In this document: one piece after another, positions 50,432 through 59,412 of the stretch
How positions within the stretch are numbered: position 1 is the stretch's first letter
Layout: the number at the start of each line of letters is the position of its first letter
Assembly: GCF_900188005.1 (NCBI RefSeq)
Contig: NZ_FZNR01000005.1
Location: forward strand, 186,001-250,000
Source of the DNA: Actinoplanes regularis
Lineage (GTDB): Bacteria > Actinomycetota > Actinomycetes > Mycobacteriales > Micromonosporaceae
Direction of reading: 5' to 3'
Length of the DNA: 64,000 nt
Program-made: the position numbers and the translations under genes
Notes under the pieces: model-generated
Told to the model about the DNA's origin: nothing
The model's input: only the letters and a program-made list of their open reading frames with translations
Databases searched by the model: none

Positions 50432-50811
50432 GCAGCTGCGCGTCGACATGGATACGGATCGGCTGGAGCGCTGTTGAGATCGTCAGATCCGACGGGTCGT
50501 CCAGCCGCCGCCGGCCCTGATCATCTGCGGCCTCGCCCGAGTTCGGTCAATGAGCGAGCGTTCCCGCCGCCGCTGACCGTTGGCCGTATCGGACCGCCAG
50601 GTTGAGGAACTGCGCGAACAGCTGTTCGGGTCTGCCGGAGGTGCGGCTGGGCCTGGTCCCGGTCGGCCCCCAGGCCGGGTGGCAGGCGTCGCCGATCCGG
50701 TCGGTGCGGATACCGCGTGATCGATGCTCATGCATTCGTGCCACAGCTCTCCGTGTCGAATCCGCACGCCGTGACCGAACCCTAGGGTCGCCCCCAGTGA
50801 ATGGATTTCAC
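50432..50811. other. Gene-poor stretch
   Basis: About 380 bases between the recombinase relic and the frameshifted secreted-protein gene. Open frames here have shadow-like composition. The promoter of the downstream gene should lie in its last 100 bases, but I see no clear -35/-10 pair. Confidence 0.35.
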
Positions 50812-50832
50812 ATGGGATACGGGGGAAAAGCC

Positions 50833-51890
50833 ATGAACACGAAACTGCGCCGGGGCATCCTGGCCGCGGTGATCACGCTCGGGGCCACGCTCGCCACCGC
50901 CACCGCGGCCGCCGGGATGAGCGGATCGGGCACCACGGCCGCGCCCGATCCGGCGCCCGCCGAGCGGATCACCGTCGCCGAGCCGGTCGCGCTGGACGCG
51001 CCCGCAGAGGCCGAACCGGTGGTCGCGGAGGCCACCGCCGAGGCACCGGTGCCAGCCAGGACCGAGGCGGCAACCGAGACCGAGGCGCGGTCCAAGAAGG
51101 CCGCCGTTCTCACCGCCACCGCGACCGACCTGGTCTACGGACAGCCGGGCCTCACCGGCCTGCGCAAGGGCAGCAACGTCATCACGATCACCAACCACGG
51201 AACCGAGCGGGTCGAGTTCCCACTGCTGACCTTCCAGGTGAACGAGCGAGACGTCCTTACCCAGGACGTGGACTGCACCTTCATGGCCATGCGGGCGACC
51301 TACTTCACCTGCGTCATCGACCCGCTGGCCGCCGGTGAGTCCCGGGAACTGCTCCTCCCGTGGCAGACCGTGCAGCCATCCGGCCCGGTCGCCAAGGTCC
51401 GGGCCCGGCTGGAGCAGGCTTCGGACCGCGAGGCACGCCGATCGCCGGCACCGCGAGCCGGGTGAGCTGGAAGGTCTCGTTCGCGCGACTGACCGGCGTC
51501 TTCACGATCAAGGCGACGCCGCTCGTCTACAGCGCCCCGGACCAGGTCGGCATCCGCCACGGCTCGACGCGCGTCACGATCAAAAACCTGAGCGCGGAGG
51601 CTGTGCGGTACCCGACGGTCACCTTCCAGTCGAACGGCGCCGCGGCTGTCTTCGCTGACTGGAGCGGTTGCGTCCAGACGTTCAACGTGAGCTGGGACGC
51701 CGCCTGCGTCGAGGCGCCGCTCGCCCCGGGCGAGGAGCGCACCCTGGAGTTCCCGTTCCAGACCGACGGGCCGATGACCGAGAACGACGCCGCGGTGCGG
51801 GTCGAGGCGGCCACGGATGCGCACGGCGCGGTGATCCCGGGCACCGCGGTCGGCACCACCTACCTGGTCACCTCGCCCAGCGACAACTGA
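50833..51890 (+). pseudogene. Secreted two-repeat protein split by a frameshift
   Basis: From ATG 50833 (after GGGGGAAAAG) the first frame gives a signal peptide (NTKLRRGILAAVITLGATLA), an Ala/Glu/Pro-rich linker and a ~100-residue domain (TATATDLVYGQPGLTGLRKG), stopping at 51465. Continuing in another frame from ~51425 is a second copy of the same domain (IKATPLVYSAPDQVGIRHGS) to TGA at 51890. The domain ends match across the junction (RLEQASD + PRGTPIAGTA against RVEAATDAHGAVIPGTA), showing that one base is missing near 51426. Without it the protein would have ~352 residues. Either a pseudogene, phase-variable, or an assembly error. Confidence 0.7.
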
Positions 51891-51932
51891 TTCACGATCA
51901 ATAACGGCCACCTTCGTGAGGTCGTCACCACC

Positions 51933-51976
51933 GAAGGCCTTGCCGCCCGCCCGAGAGCGCGAGCCGCAAGGCCTTC
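51933..51976 (+). terminator. Terminator after the two-repeat secreted protein gene
   Basis: GAAGGCCTTGC (51933-51943) pairs perfectly with GCAAGGCCTTC (51966-51976) around a 22-base GC-rich loop, 43 bases after the stop at 51890. Confidence 0.55.
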
Positions 51977-52471
51977 AGCCCTGTCCAGGCCAGGTTCTGT
52001 CGCTCCGTTGGCGAGCGCCGAGCCCCACGACGCGTCTAGGTACACCCATTCATCGGTCGCTGTGCAGCTCGGTCGCGCAGTAGTCACACGGATCGAGTTG
52101 CGAGTCTTCGTCGGGTTCAACCGATTTTTCTGACGCCATGGCCGTCAGTATCGGTGACAGGCTCTCGTGTGCAGACACCTACACGCTCGGCCCGCAACAG
52201 CCACACCGTCGCGCTCACTTCGATACGTGCGTGTGTCAACGGCGGGCATCACCAATCGTGGTCGGTGACCGCTGGTTGATGGCGGCACCCTGCAAGCGGC
52301 TGGATGAGGACGGCACGGAGGCATGAGCGAGGTAGGGGAACGACTCAGGCCCATACCCGCCGCTCCGTAAGCCCGAAGACCAAGGCGTCTTCGAGATCGT
52401 GACCCCAATGGCGATCGCACGCTGGACGGTACGACCGCAGCCGTGTCGTCAGGCTTGACTACTCTGCGGCC
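51977..52471. other. Gene-poor region with one tiny open frame
   Basis: About 500 bases upstream of the HIT-like gene. The only protein-like frame is a minus-strand 29-codon ORF at 52139-52050 (MASEKSVEPDEDSQLDPCDY, then CATELHSDR) carrying a CxxC. It is listed separately with low confidence. No repeats seen. Confidence 0.35.
52050..52139 (-). CDS. Possible 29-residue CxxC peptide
   Basis: A short ATG ORF encoding an acidic peptide with a CDYC motif near its C-terminus. The composition is unlike a random high-GC frame, and many actinomycetes encode tiny CxxC proteins. There is no strong ribosome-binding site. It could be a real micro-gene or chance. Confidence 0.25.
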   Translation of the reverse strand: MASEKSVEPDEDSQLDPCDYCATELHSDR

Positions 52472-53083
52472 ATGGCTTTGACTCCGGACGAGTTCTACCG
52501 GCACGCACTCGCTGCCACCGACGGCGAGCACCGTCTTCCTCTGTCTCGTATGACCGGTTGGGAGATCAGCCCGTTCGAGCAGGACGGCCTGCGTGTCTCC
52601 CCGCTCCGGGCACCGGTGCTGCCCGAGGCGCCGCGGCATGGCGAGGATCCGGCGGAGTGCAGCATCTGCGGTGAGCGGGACAAGGGCATCTGGTTCAACG
52701 AGCGCTGGCGGCTGGACCGGATCTCCGGCGTCGGGGTGCCGCTGATCCTGATGCTCTACCCCCGCGATCATTACGACCTGGCTGATCTTCCCGATGAGAT
52801 GGCCGCGGAGCTCGGCCTGTTGGGTACCCGCATCGTGCGGCACATGCAGGCGGTGCCGCATGTATCGCGCGCTCATATGTATCGCATCGGCGACGGTGCC
52901 GCCCACCTGCACCTGTGGTTTTTCGCTCGGCCCGAAGGGCAGTCCCAACTGTACGGATCATGGCTGCCGGTCTGGGACGACCTACTGCCGGCGTATCCGG
53001 CTGACGTGGCCGACGCGGATGCGGGCCTCGTCGCGGATGCGCTGCTTGCCTCCTCCGGCGGCTCCCGTACGCCCACCGTCTGA
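52472..53083 (+). CDS. HIT-like (histidine triad superfamily) protein
   Basis: A 203-residue cytosolic protein. The second half contains HMYRIGDGAAHLHLWFFARP, matching the HIT/GalT-like H-x-H-x-x motif with a following Arg-Pro, and a CSICG near residue 69 that could bind zinc. HIT-superfamily proteins hydrolyse or transfer nucleotides; the third His of the triad is not clear. An actinobacterial family of this size exists, without known substrate. Start ATG 52472. A strong terminator separates it from the convergent mannanase gene. Confidence 0.7.
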   Translation: MALTPDEFYRHALAATDGEHRLPLSRMTGWEISPFEQDGLRVSPLRAPVLPEAPRHGEDPAECSICGERDKGIWFNERWRLDRISGVGVPLILMLYPRDHYDLADLPDEMAAELGLLGTRIVRHMQAVPHVSRAHMYRIGDGAAHLHLWFFARPEGQSQLYGSWLPVWDDLLPAYPADVADADAGLVADALLASSGGSRTPTV

Positions 53084-53171
53084 TCGCGGCTACCTCGGCG
53101 ATGCCATCGCGTGCGGTACGCGCAGGCCCGGAGACGTGCCCGTACGCGAATAGTTCTCGTTCTTGCGGAAG

Positions 53172-53204
53172 TGATGGCCGCCGGCGGGCCCGGCGGCCAT
53201 CACG
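53172..53204. terminator. Bidirectional terminator
   Basis: A perfect 14-bp stem GTGATGGCCGCCGG / CCGGCGGCCATCAC with a CGGGC loop lies between the convergent stops of the HIT-like gene (53083) and the GH26 mannanase (53212). Confidence 0.85.
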
Positions 53205-53211
53205 GGGGGCC

Positions 53212-54210
53212 TCAGCCGAGGCGGATCTCGCCCTGGTTGAGGACGCGGGGCAGGAAGTATGCCGTCTGGATCTCGGCGTTGGTGTTGTTGCCGCGCAGCT
53301 GTTCGGACCAGATCATGAACCAGGTCCACTTCGGCTGGCTGTTGAGCAGCGCCGCGGTCGGCACCTTGCCCATCTCGGCGATCGCGATCGGCTTACCCGC
53401 CGCGATCGCCTGGAGCTGCGAGTAGTCCGACGACGAGGGGTAGCTCTTGTACCAGGCGTCGAGCGAGACGACGTCGACGTAGTTGCCGCCCGGGTAGTAG
53501 TTCGCCCAGCCGCCGGCCGGGTTGTCCTGCACGTTCCACACCCAGATCAGGTTGTCCAGGCCCTGGCTGTCGAAGTAGTCACGCATCTGCTGGTAGATCT
53601 TGGCGCCGCCGTTCGCCCCGGGCCGGGCGCCCCACCAGTTCCAGCTCTCGTTCATCTCGTGGAACGGCCGCCACAGCACCGGGATGCCGGCGTCCTTGAG
53701 CTGCTTGAGGTACGGCACGACCGCCGCCATCCGGCTGCGCCACACGTTGTTCAGGTTCGTGCCGCCGGTGACGATCTCCTGGAACTGCGCGTTCGTGATG
53801 CCGGTCTTCACGCCGCCGTCGAAGTTGCAGGTGGCGCCGACGGTGGGGGAGCAGGCGTGCCAGGTCAGCGCGACCAGCGAGCCGTTGGCCCACTCGGTCT
53901 TCGCCTGGTTGATCACGGACTGCCGGTTGGCGACGTCGGCGGAGGTGAACATCATGTCGCCGCCCCACAGCCCCGGATACTGGCCGGTGATGGCCTTGAC
54001 CTGGGCGGTGTACTGGCCGGGATTGCTTGCCGGCTCCTTGTTGTGCTGGCCGGAGACGATCGACGTGCCGGTGATCGACCTCAGGTAGTTGATCACGGTG
54101 GACTTCGGCGTCGCGGCGAACGCCGACGCCTCCGTCGCGGTGTAGACGATGCCCGAGCCGAGCAGCGCGAGAGCGGCGCCGGCGGCCCAGGCGGGACGGG
54201 GGATTCTCAT
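53212..54210 (-). CDS. Secreted GH26 beta-mannanase
   Basis: A 332-residue exported endo-beta-1,4-mannanase. Signal peptide RIPRPAWAAGAALALLGSGI, cleaved near ASAFA. The GH26 barrel shows VSGQHNKEP at the start, the acid/base motif WRPFHEMNESWNWWG (Glu185) and the nucleophile motif PIAIAEMGK (Glu279). No carbohydrate-binding module is attached. The ATG at 54210 was chosen over upstream frame extension because the signal peptide starts there. The upstream shared 24-base element links it with the mannoside transporter operon at 36.3 kb. Confidence 0.88.
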   Translation of the reverse strand: MRIPRPAWAAGAALALLGSGIVYTATEASAFAATPKSTVINYLRSITGTSIVSGQHNKEPASNPGQYTAQVKAITGQYPGLWGGDMMFTSADVANRQSVINQAKTEWANGSLVALTWHACSPTVGATCNFDGGVKTGITNAQFQEIVTGGTNLNNVWRSRMAAVVPYLKQLKDAGIPVLWRPFHEMNESWNWWGARPGANGGAKIYQQMRDYFDSQGLDNLIWVWNVQDNPAGGWANYYPGGNYVDVVSLDAWYKSYPSSSDYSQLQAIAAGKPIAIAEMGKVPTAALLNSQPKWTWFMIWSEQLRGNNTNAEIQTAYFLPRVLNQGEIRLG

Positions 54211-54349
54211 CAACGGACCTCCGTGGGGACGGACTTCCTCATCCGGGCTATCCGGATCGCGGGACGAACTCCCGGGACGGGTTGCGGAGCGGCCCCGGGA
54301 TGCGAATTCGTCCGTTTGCGGGGCCCAGCATGCGACTGCGGTCATCGAT

Positions 54350-54373
54350 GTGTCAAGATTAGATTATTAATTT
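54350..54373 (-). promoter_or_regulatory. Mannan-regulon element, copy 2 (shared 24-mer)
   Basis: Read on the minus strand this is identical over 24 bases to 36210-36233, again ending in TTGACAC and pointing toward the gene, with the mannanase ATG 140 bases downstream. Two exact copies of an AT-rich 24-mer in this GC-rich window cannot be chance. Confidence 0.75.
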
Positions 54374-54431
54374 AAGCATTACTTGGGCGTACGGGGGGAT
54401 AGCGACCGCGCAGGCAGAGGTCGGGAGCGGT

Positions 54432-55259
54432 TCAGTTGGTGCTGTCGCGTACCACGATGTGGGCCGGCGGCGCCTGATAGACCGCCGCCGGGCGCCCGGC
54501 CAGCGCGTCGAGCATCGCGTTCGCGGCCAGTTCGCCGATCCGGACCACGTCGTGGCTCATCGCCGACAGGGGCGGGACGGCCAGCTGGCACAGGGCCGAG
54601 TCGTCCCAGGCGACCACCGATATGTTGGCCGGCACCGCGAGGTCCCGCTCCCGCAGTGTGTCCAGCGCGGCCAGCGCCATCAGGTCGTTGTCGCAGACGA
54701 TCGCGGTCGGCTCGTGGGTGAGCAGATCCGCGACGGCGGCCCGGCCGGACTCGTACGAATAATCGCCCTCGACCTGCACCAGCGCGACGCCCAGCGCCCG
54801 GGCCTCGGTCTGCGCACCCGTTCGCCGCAGCTGGGTGTGCACGAAGGACGGCGGGCCGGTGACGTGCCCGATCACCCGGTGCCCGCCCTCGGCCAGGAAC
54901 TGGATCGCCTCCCGGGCGTATCCGGCGTCGTCGGTCCACACGGTCGGCAGGCCGGACGCCGTCGAGGGGTCGCCGAGCACCACCGCCGGTAGCCCGAGAC
55001 GGCCCACCAGGGAAACCCGGTCGTCGTCGGGCCCGAGGTCGACGAGGATGACGCCGCTGACCCGGTCCTGCTCGGCCCACCGCTCGTACGTCTGGCTCTC
55101 CGCCTCCCGATCCGTCACCACCTTGACGAGCACCGAGACACCGGCCGGGGTCAGCACACGCTCGAGTCCCTCGATGAACTCGTGGTAGTACGGCTCCTCA
55201 CCGAGAACCCGCGAAGCCCGCGCGAGAACCAGGCCGACCCGCCGCTGCGCCTGTGCCAC
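54432..55259 (-). CDS. LacI/GalR-type ligand-binding protein lacking the HTH
   Basis: A 275-residue cytosolic protein corresponding to the sugar-sensing domain of LacI/GalR repressors: RRVGLVLARASRVLGEEPYY, DRVSGVILVDLGPDDDRVSL and PTAIVCDNDLMALAALDTLR are typical. GTG 55259 follows GGAGGAATCT, an excellent ribosome-binding site, and begins right at the sensor domain (VAQAQRRVG). The ~60 codons upstream in frame contain no HTH. It therefore probably does not bind DNA by itself. It is divergent from a ROK repressor that does have an HTH, and next to the mannanase, so a sensory or decoy role in mannan control is possible. Confidence 0.8.
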   Translation of the reverse strand: MAQAQRRVGLVLARASRVLGEEPYYHEFIEGLERVLTPAGVSVLVKVVTDREAESQTYERWAEQDRVSGVILVDLGPDDDRVSLVGRLGLPAVVLGDPSTASGLPTVWTDDAGYAREAIQFLAEGGHRVIGHVTGPPSFVHTQLRRTGAQTEARALGVALVQVEGDYSYESGRAAVADLLTHEPTAIVCDNDLMALAALDTLRERDLAVPANISVVAWDDSALCQLAVPPLSAMSHDVVRIGELAANAMLDALAGRPAAVYQAPPAHIVVRDSTN

Positions 55260-55338
55260 AGATTCCTCCGTACTCGTTTCGCCGACAGGTACGGTATCGC
55301 CTGAGAGCAGCGGGCAGGCGAAATGGGGACGGTACGTA

Positions 55339-56517
55339 ATGGCACGTCGGGAAACGCCCGCGGCGGGGCCGGGCAGTCGTGCCCTGGTCGTGGACGTCAT
55401 CCGCTCGGCGGTCTCGATCAGCCGGGTGGAGCTCGCCGAGCGCACCAACCTCACTCAGCCGTCGATCTCCAACATCGTCCGTGACCTGATCGCCGACGGG
55501 ATCGTCCACGAGACCGGCTCGACCGGCTCGGTGCGCGGCAAGCCACGTCAACTGCTCGCCATCACCCCCGCCACCCGCTTCGGCGTCGGCTTCCAGCTCG
55601 GCCCGGAGACGGTGACCTGTGTGGCCATCGATCTGACCGGTGGGGTGGTTGGCCGCGAGGTCGTCCCGCTCGACGACACGGACCTGAGCGATCAGCTGGC
55701 CGAGCGCTTCGACGATTTCCTGCTCGGCCTGGACCTGCCCCGGGACCGGATCGAGGGCCTGGCGGTCGTGGCACCGGCCGCCCCGCCCAGCGACCGCACG
55801 GGCCCTCCGGAGTGGGCCGCGGTCCGGGGGAGGCTCGCCGAACGGCTGGGCATCCCGGTCCTGGTCGAGAACGACGCGGCCGCCGCGGCACTCGGCGAGT
55901 TCTGGACCCGGCGGGTCTCCCGCGAGCAGGCGTTCGGCAGCGTGTACCTGTCCGCCGGGGTCGGCGCCGGACTGGTCTTCGGTGGTGCGTTGTTCCGGGG
56001 TGCGAGCTTCGACGCCGGGGAGCTCGGCCACATGTCGATCATGTACGACGGACGACCGTGCCCGTGCGGCAACCGCGGCTGCGTCGAGCGGTACGCCTCG
56101 ATGACCGCCACCGTCGACGCGGCCCGCGCCGCTGGACTGGCTATCGAGCAGAAGACGGTCTTCAGCGCGTACGACGCGATCGCGCACGCCGCGGTCAGCG
56201 GCGACCCGGACGCCTTCGCCGTGGTCGACCAGGCCGCCGGCTACCTGAGCGTGGCCGTCACCTCCATGGTGAACCTGCTCGACCTGGGCCGGGTGGTGCT
56301 GACCGGGCCGGGCATGGCCATCGCCGGCTCGATCTACGCCCGCAGGCTGCGCGCCCATCTGGCCGCCACCGCCCACGCCCGGCACCGCCACGAGATCGTC
56401 GTCGAGTTGTCCGCCCAGCCCCGTGACGCGGCCGGCATCGGCGCGGCGGCCCTGGTCGTGCAGGCGTCGATCGCGCCCGGCCACACCACCGGCATGCCCG
56501 GGGCCGACCGGGCCTGA
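55339..56517 (+). CDS. ROK family transcriptional regulator
   Basis: A 392-residue repressor of the NagC/XylR type. N-terminal winged HTH: SRVELAERTNLTQPSISNIV at about residues 33-52. The ROK sensor domain has the zinc site motif CPCGNRGCVE and the sugar-binding VENDAAAAALGEF. It is a likely repressor of carbohydrate genes. The ATG at 55339 lies 79 bases from the divergent LacI-type gene. Proximity to the mannanase makes it the prime candidate to bind the shared 24-mer. Confidence 0.88.
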   Translation: MARRETPAAGPGSRALVVDVIRSAVSISRVELAERTNLTQPSISNIVRDLIADGIVHETGSTGSVRGKPRQLLAITPATRFGVGFQLGPETVTCVAIDLTGGVVGREVVPLDDTDLSDQLAERFDDFLLGLDLPRDRIEGLAVVAPAAPPSDRTGPPEWAAVRGRLAERLGIPVLVENDAAAAALGEFWTRRVSREQAFGSVYLSAGVGAGLVFGGALFRGASFDAGELGHMSIMYDGRPCPCGNRGCVERYASMTATVDAARAAGLAIEQKTVFSAYDAIAHAAVSGDPDAFAVVDQAAGYLSVAVTSMVNLLDLGRVVLTGPGMAIAGSIYARRLRAHLAATAHARHRHEIVVELSAQPRDAAGIGAAALVVQASIAPGHTTGMPGADRA

Positions 56518-56658
56518 GCACCGGCGTTCCGATGGTGGACGTCAGCCGCCGGCCGGGAACGCCTGACCGGTTGCCGTTCCACTGCTTGTGCGGCCGAAAG
56601 CTACCGGGCTAGCCTATTTTCCACGAAGTATTAGATACTCGGTGGAAGGCATTGTTTC

Positions 56659-56712
56659 ATGGTCATTATGACGACCCTGCTAATAGGACACCACTGGCGG
56701 TTTCAAATATGA
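56659..56712 (+). CDS. Possible 17-residue leader peptide
   Basis: An ATG preceded by GGTGGAAGG encodes MVIMTTLLIGHHWRFQI. The TGA overlaps the ATG of the PAS-HisKA gene by 4 bases, so it could couple translation. A palindrome AGTAT-TAG-ATACT lies just upstream, at about 56625-56637. A longer in-frame start for the downstream gene (TTG 56652) uses the same region, so only one interpretation can be right. Confidence 0.3.
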   Translation: MVIMTTLLIGHHWRFQI

Positions 56713-57395
56713 ACACGCCCGGCGAACATCAGGAACTACCCGTCGGCGAGGCGAGATTATCGGAGGCGTCCACGCCGGTCACCGGGGAGGATGCCCGACT
56801 CGCGAATATTGTACGTTGGTCGCACGACGCGATTGTCAGCGAGACGCTCGACGGCGTGGTGACGACGTGGAATCACGCGGCCGAACAGCTCTACGGATAT
56901 CACGCCGAGGAGATCATCGGGAAGCGCGCCCAGCAACTCTATCCACACTGGTGCCAGGCCCGCGAGGCGGTCGTCCTGCGTCAGCTCGCCGCCGGCGAAC
57001 GACTCGACCAGTACGTGACCGAGCGGATCCGCCGCGACGGGAGCACGATCACGGTCCGGTTGAGCGTCTCTCCCATCCCCGACGACACCGGCAAGATCGT
57101 CGGTGTCTCCGCCATCGCCCGTGGTGTCCCCGCCGGAGTCCCCGCGGCGCGCCAGGTTCCGAAACCGGCCCCGGAGTCGGTGGAGGCGAACCCCGCGCAG
57201 CGCGTTTTGTCCCCCCGCGCGAGCCACGAACTGCGGACCCCGCTGCAGGCCGTCATCGGATTCACCGGCACCCTGCTGCTCCGGCTTCCCGGCCCGCTCA
57301 ATGACGAACAGGTCCGTCAACTCGAGCTCGTGCAGGAGAGCGCCCGACAGTTGTTGACGCTGATCAATGACATGTCGCGCCCCGCCGAGAGTTGA
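56709..57395 (+). CDS. PAS-HisKA protein lacking the histidine-kinase ATPase domain
   Basis: A 228-residue soluble protein. A PAS domain (ANIVRWSHDAIVSETLDGVV, then EEIIGKRAQQLYP) is followed by a short Pro-rich linker and a HisKA dimerisation helix with the H-box SHELRTPLQAVIGFTGTLLL (His173). The protein ends at LLTLINDMSRPAES, so the HATPase domain is absent. It could be a phosphotransfer or dominant-negative partner of the neighbouring hybrid kinase. Start ATG 56709, with TTG 56652 as alternative. Confidence 0.75.
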   Translation: MNTPGEHQELPVGEARLSEASTPVTGEDARLANIVRWSHDAIVSETLDGVVTTWNHAAEQLYGYHAEEIIGKRAQQLYPHWCQAREAVVLRQLAAGERLDQYVTERIRRDGSTITVRLSVSPIPDDTGKIVGVSAIARGVPAGVPAARQVPKPAPESVEANPAQRVLSPRASHELRTPLQAVIGFTGTLLLRLPGPLNDEQVRQLELVQESARQLLTLINDMSRPAES

Positions 57396-57502
57396 TCAAC
57401 GAATCACCTGGAAAGAGATGTACCCCGATCGGGCGATAGCTGATGCGTCTCGCCCGTGGATAGGGTGTCGGTCTGTCGACGTGGTCGGGTGGTGTACAAA
57501 CC

Positions 57503-59401
57503 ATGGCGCCTTGGCAACTCGCCGCATTGGCCAACGCGATTATCCTCGCGGCATATCTGGCGATCTCATTCGCGATCGGACGAGGACTCTGGCGAACCCG
57601 GCAATGGCGCAATAATCCACTCGGCCTGGCGACCGCCGCGATCTTCTTCAGCTGCGCGGTGCACCACGGCTCGCATACCGTACATCTGCTGCTTCCCTAC
57701 CTGGGCTGGGGAACGCATTCGGGGATGGCCATGCGGCATGCGTTCGGATCGAGCTTCACCGTCGGCTGGGACCTGGTGACCGCCGTGGTCGCGGTCTGGT
57801 ACTGGACGTTGCGCGGCCGCTTCCCGGCGCTGGTGCGCGGTGCGGCGGTCTTCGAGGATCTCCGGCTGCGACAGGCGGCGGAGGCGACGCTGCGTGCCAG
57901 CGAGGAGCGTTACCGCGGAATCGTGGAGACGACCAGCGAGGGCGTGGTCCTCCTCGACGGCGACGGGAGGATCAGCTACGCCAACAGCCGATTCGCCGCC
58001 ATGCTGGAACTTCCGGTCGATGAACTGCCGGGCACGGCCGCGGTGGACCTGGTGGTCGAGGCCGACCGGCCCACCGCCGAGCGGGCGCTGACCGGGCTCT
58101 CGGCGGGCGCGACCCACCGGCTCGAACTGAGGCTGCAACGCTACGGCGGCCAGGTCCTGTGCGCCCAGATCGCCCTGACGGCGCGCGCCGACGGCGACGA
58201 CGGCGTCCTCGCGATGGTCGCCGACGTGACCGAACAGAAGAACGTCGAGGCGCAGCTTCGCCAGGCGCAGAAGCTCGACGCGGTGGGCCAGCTCGCCGGC
58301 GGGGTGGCCCACGACTTCAACAACCTGCTGACCGTCATCGACGGGTACGCGGCTCTGCTGATGGCCCGGGCCGACGAGGCGTCTGCCCGGGATCTCGCCA
58401 TGATCCGGGAAGCGGCGACGCGGGCCGGCGCCCTGACCCGGCAGTTGCTGGCCTTCTCCCGGACCCAGAGCGCCAAGGAACGGGTGGTCGACATCGTGGG
58501 TCTCGTCGCGGGACTCGAGGAGATGCTGCACCGGCTCATCCGCGAGGACATCGAGCTGGTGGTGACGACCACGACGGCGCCGTTGCCGGTACGGGCCGAT
58601 CCGGTCCAGCTGGAACAGGTGATCGTCAACCTGGCCGTCAACGCCCGCGACGCGATGCCCGACGGTGGCACGCTGACCATCACCACCGACCGCGTCGACG
58701 TCGACGACGAGCGCGCCGCTCAGCTCGGCGGCCGGCCCGGGGAGTACGTCCTGGTCACCGTCACCGACGACGGTTGCGGCATGTCGGCGGAGGTGGCCGC
58801 CCACATCTTCGAACCGTTCTTCACCACGAAGGAGCTGGGCAAGGGTACGGGCCTGGGGATGTCCACGGTGTACGGAATAGTGACCCAGTCGGGCGGTCAC
58901 ATCCAGGTGCACTCGAAGCCGGCCGAGGGCACCGTGGTCGAGGTGCACCTGCCGATGACGAGCGCGTCGCCCGCCGGCCTCCCGGTCGCGCCCGCACCGC
59001 AGCGGCTGGCCACGGGGAGCGAGACGGTCCTGTTCATCGAGGACGACCCGGCCGTACGCGCGCTCACCGAACGGGTCCTGCGAACCGCCGGATACCGCGT
59101 CCTGACCGGTGCCAACGGCCGCCAGGCGCTGGCGATCGTGCAGGAGAACCCCGGCATCGACCTGCTGGTCACCGACGTCATCATGCCGGGCATGAACGGC
59201 GGGCAACTGGCCAAACGGATCACCGCCCAGCTCCCGGGCCTGCCCGTGATCTTCACTTCCGCGCACACCCGCGGCGTGCTCACGCTCACGCGAGACGATC
59301 CGACGGTCGCGTTCCTGGAAAAGCCGTACACGGCCACCGGCATCACGCAGAAGGTCCGCGCCGTTCTGGACGCCCGCGCCAATGTGGCGGCAACGAGTTG
59401 A
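57503..59401 (+). CDS. Hybrid sensor histidine kinase (PAS-HisKA-HATPase-REC)
   Basis: A 632-residue protein. Three hydrophobic segments (about residues 1-100) anchor it. A PAS domain (YRGIVETTSEGVVLLDGDGR) and HisKA (GGVAHDFNNLLTVIDGYAAL, His270, the NtrB-like HDFNN subtype) precede the ATPase lobe (VNLAVNARDAMPDGG, DDGCGMS, GTGLGMSTVYG). A C-terminal receiver has Asp558 (LLVTDVIMPG). All catalytic motifs are intact. It can autophosphorylate and pass phosphate to its own receiver or to the single receiver encoded next (11-base gap). Confidence 0.9.
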   Translation: MAPWQLAALANAIILAAYLAISFAIGRGLWRTRQWRNNPLGLATAAIFFSCAVHHGSHTVHLLLPYLGWGTHSGMAMRHAFGSSFTVGWDLVTAVVAVWYWTLRGRFPALVRGAAVFEDLRLRQAAEATLRASEERYRGIVETTSEGVVLLDGDGRISYANSRFAAMLELPVDELPGTAAVDLVVEADRPTAERALTGLSAGATHRLELRLQRYGGQVLCAQIALTARADGDDGVLAMVADVTEQKNVEAQLRQAQKLDAVGQLAGGVAHDFNNLLTVIDGYAALLMARADEASARDLAMIREAATRAGALTRQLLAFSRTQSAKERVVDIVGLVAGLEEMLHRLIREDIELVVTTTTAPLPVRADPVQLEQVIVNLAVNARDAMPDGGTLTITTDRVDVDDERAAQLGGRPGEYVLVTVTDDGCGMSAEVAAHIFEPFFTTKELGKGTGLGMSTVYGIVTQSGGHIQVHSKPAEGTVVEVHLPMTSASPAGLPVAPAPQRLATGSETVLFIEDDPAVRALTERVLRTAGYRVLTGANGRQALAIVQENPGIDLLVTDVIMPGMNGGQLAKRITAQLPGLPVIFTSAHTRGVLTLTRDDPTVAFLEKPYTATGITQKVRAVLDARANVAATS

Positions 59402-59412
59402 GGGGAAGCCCC

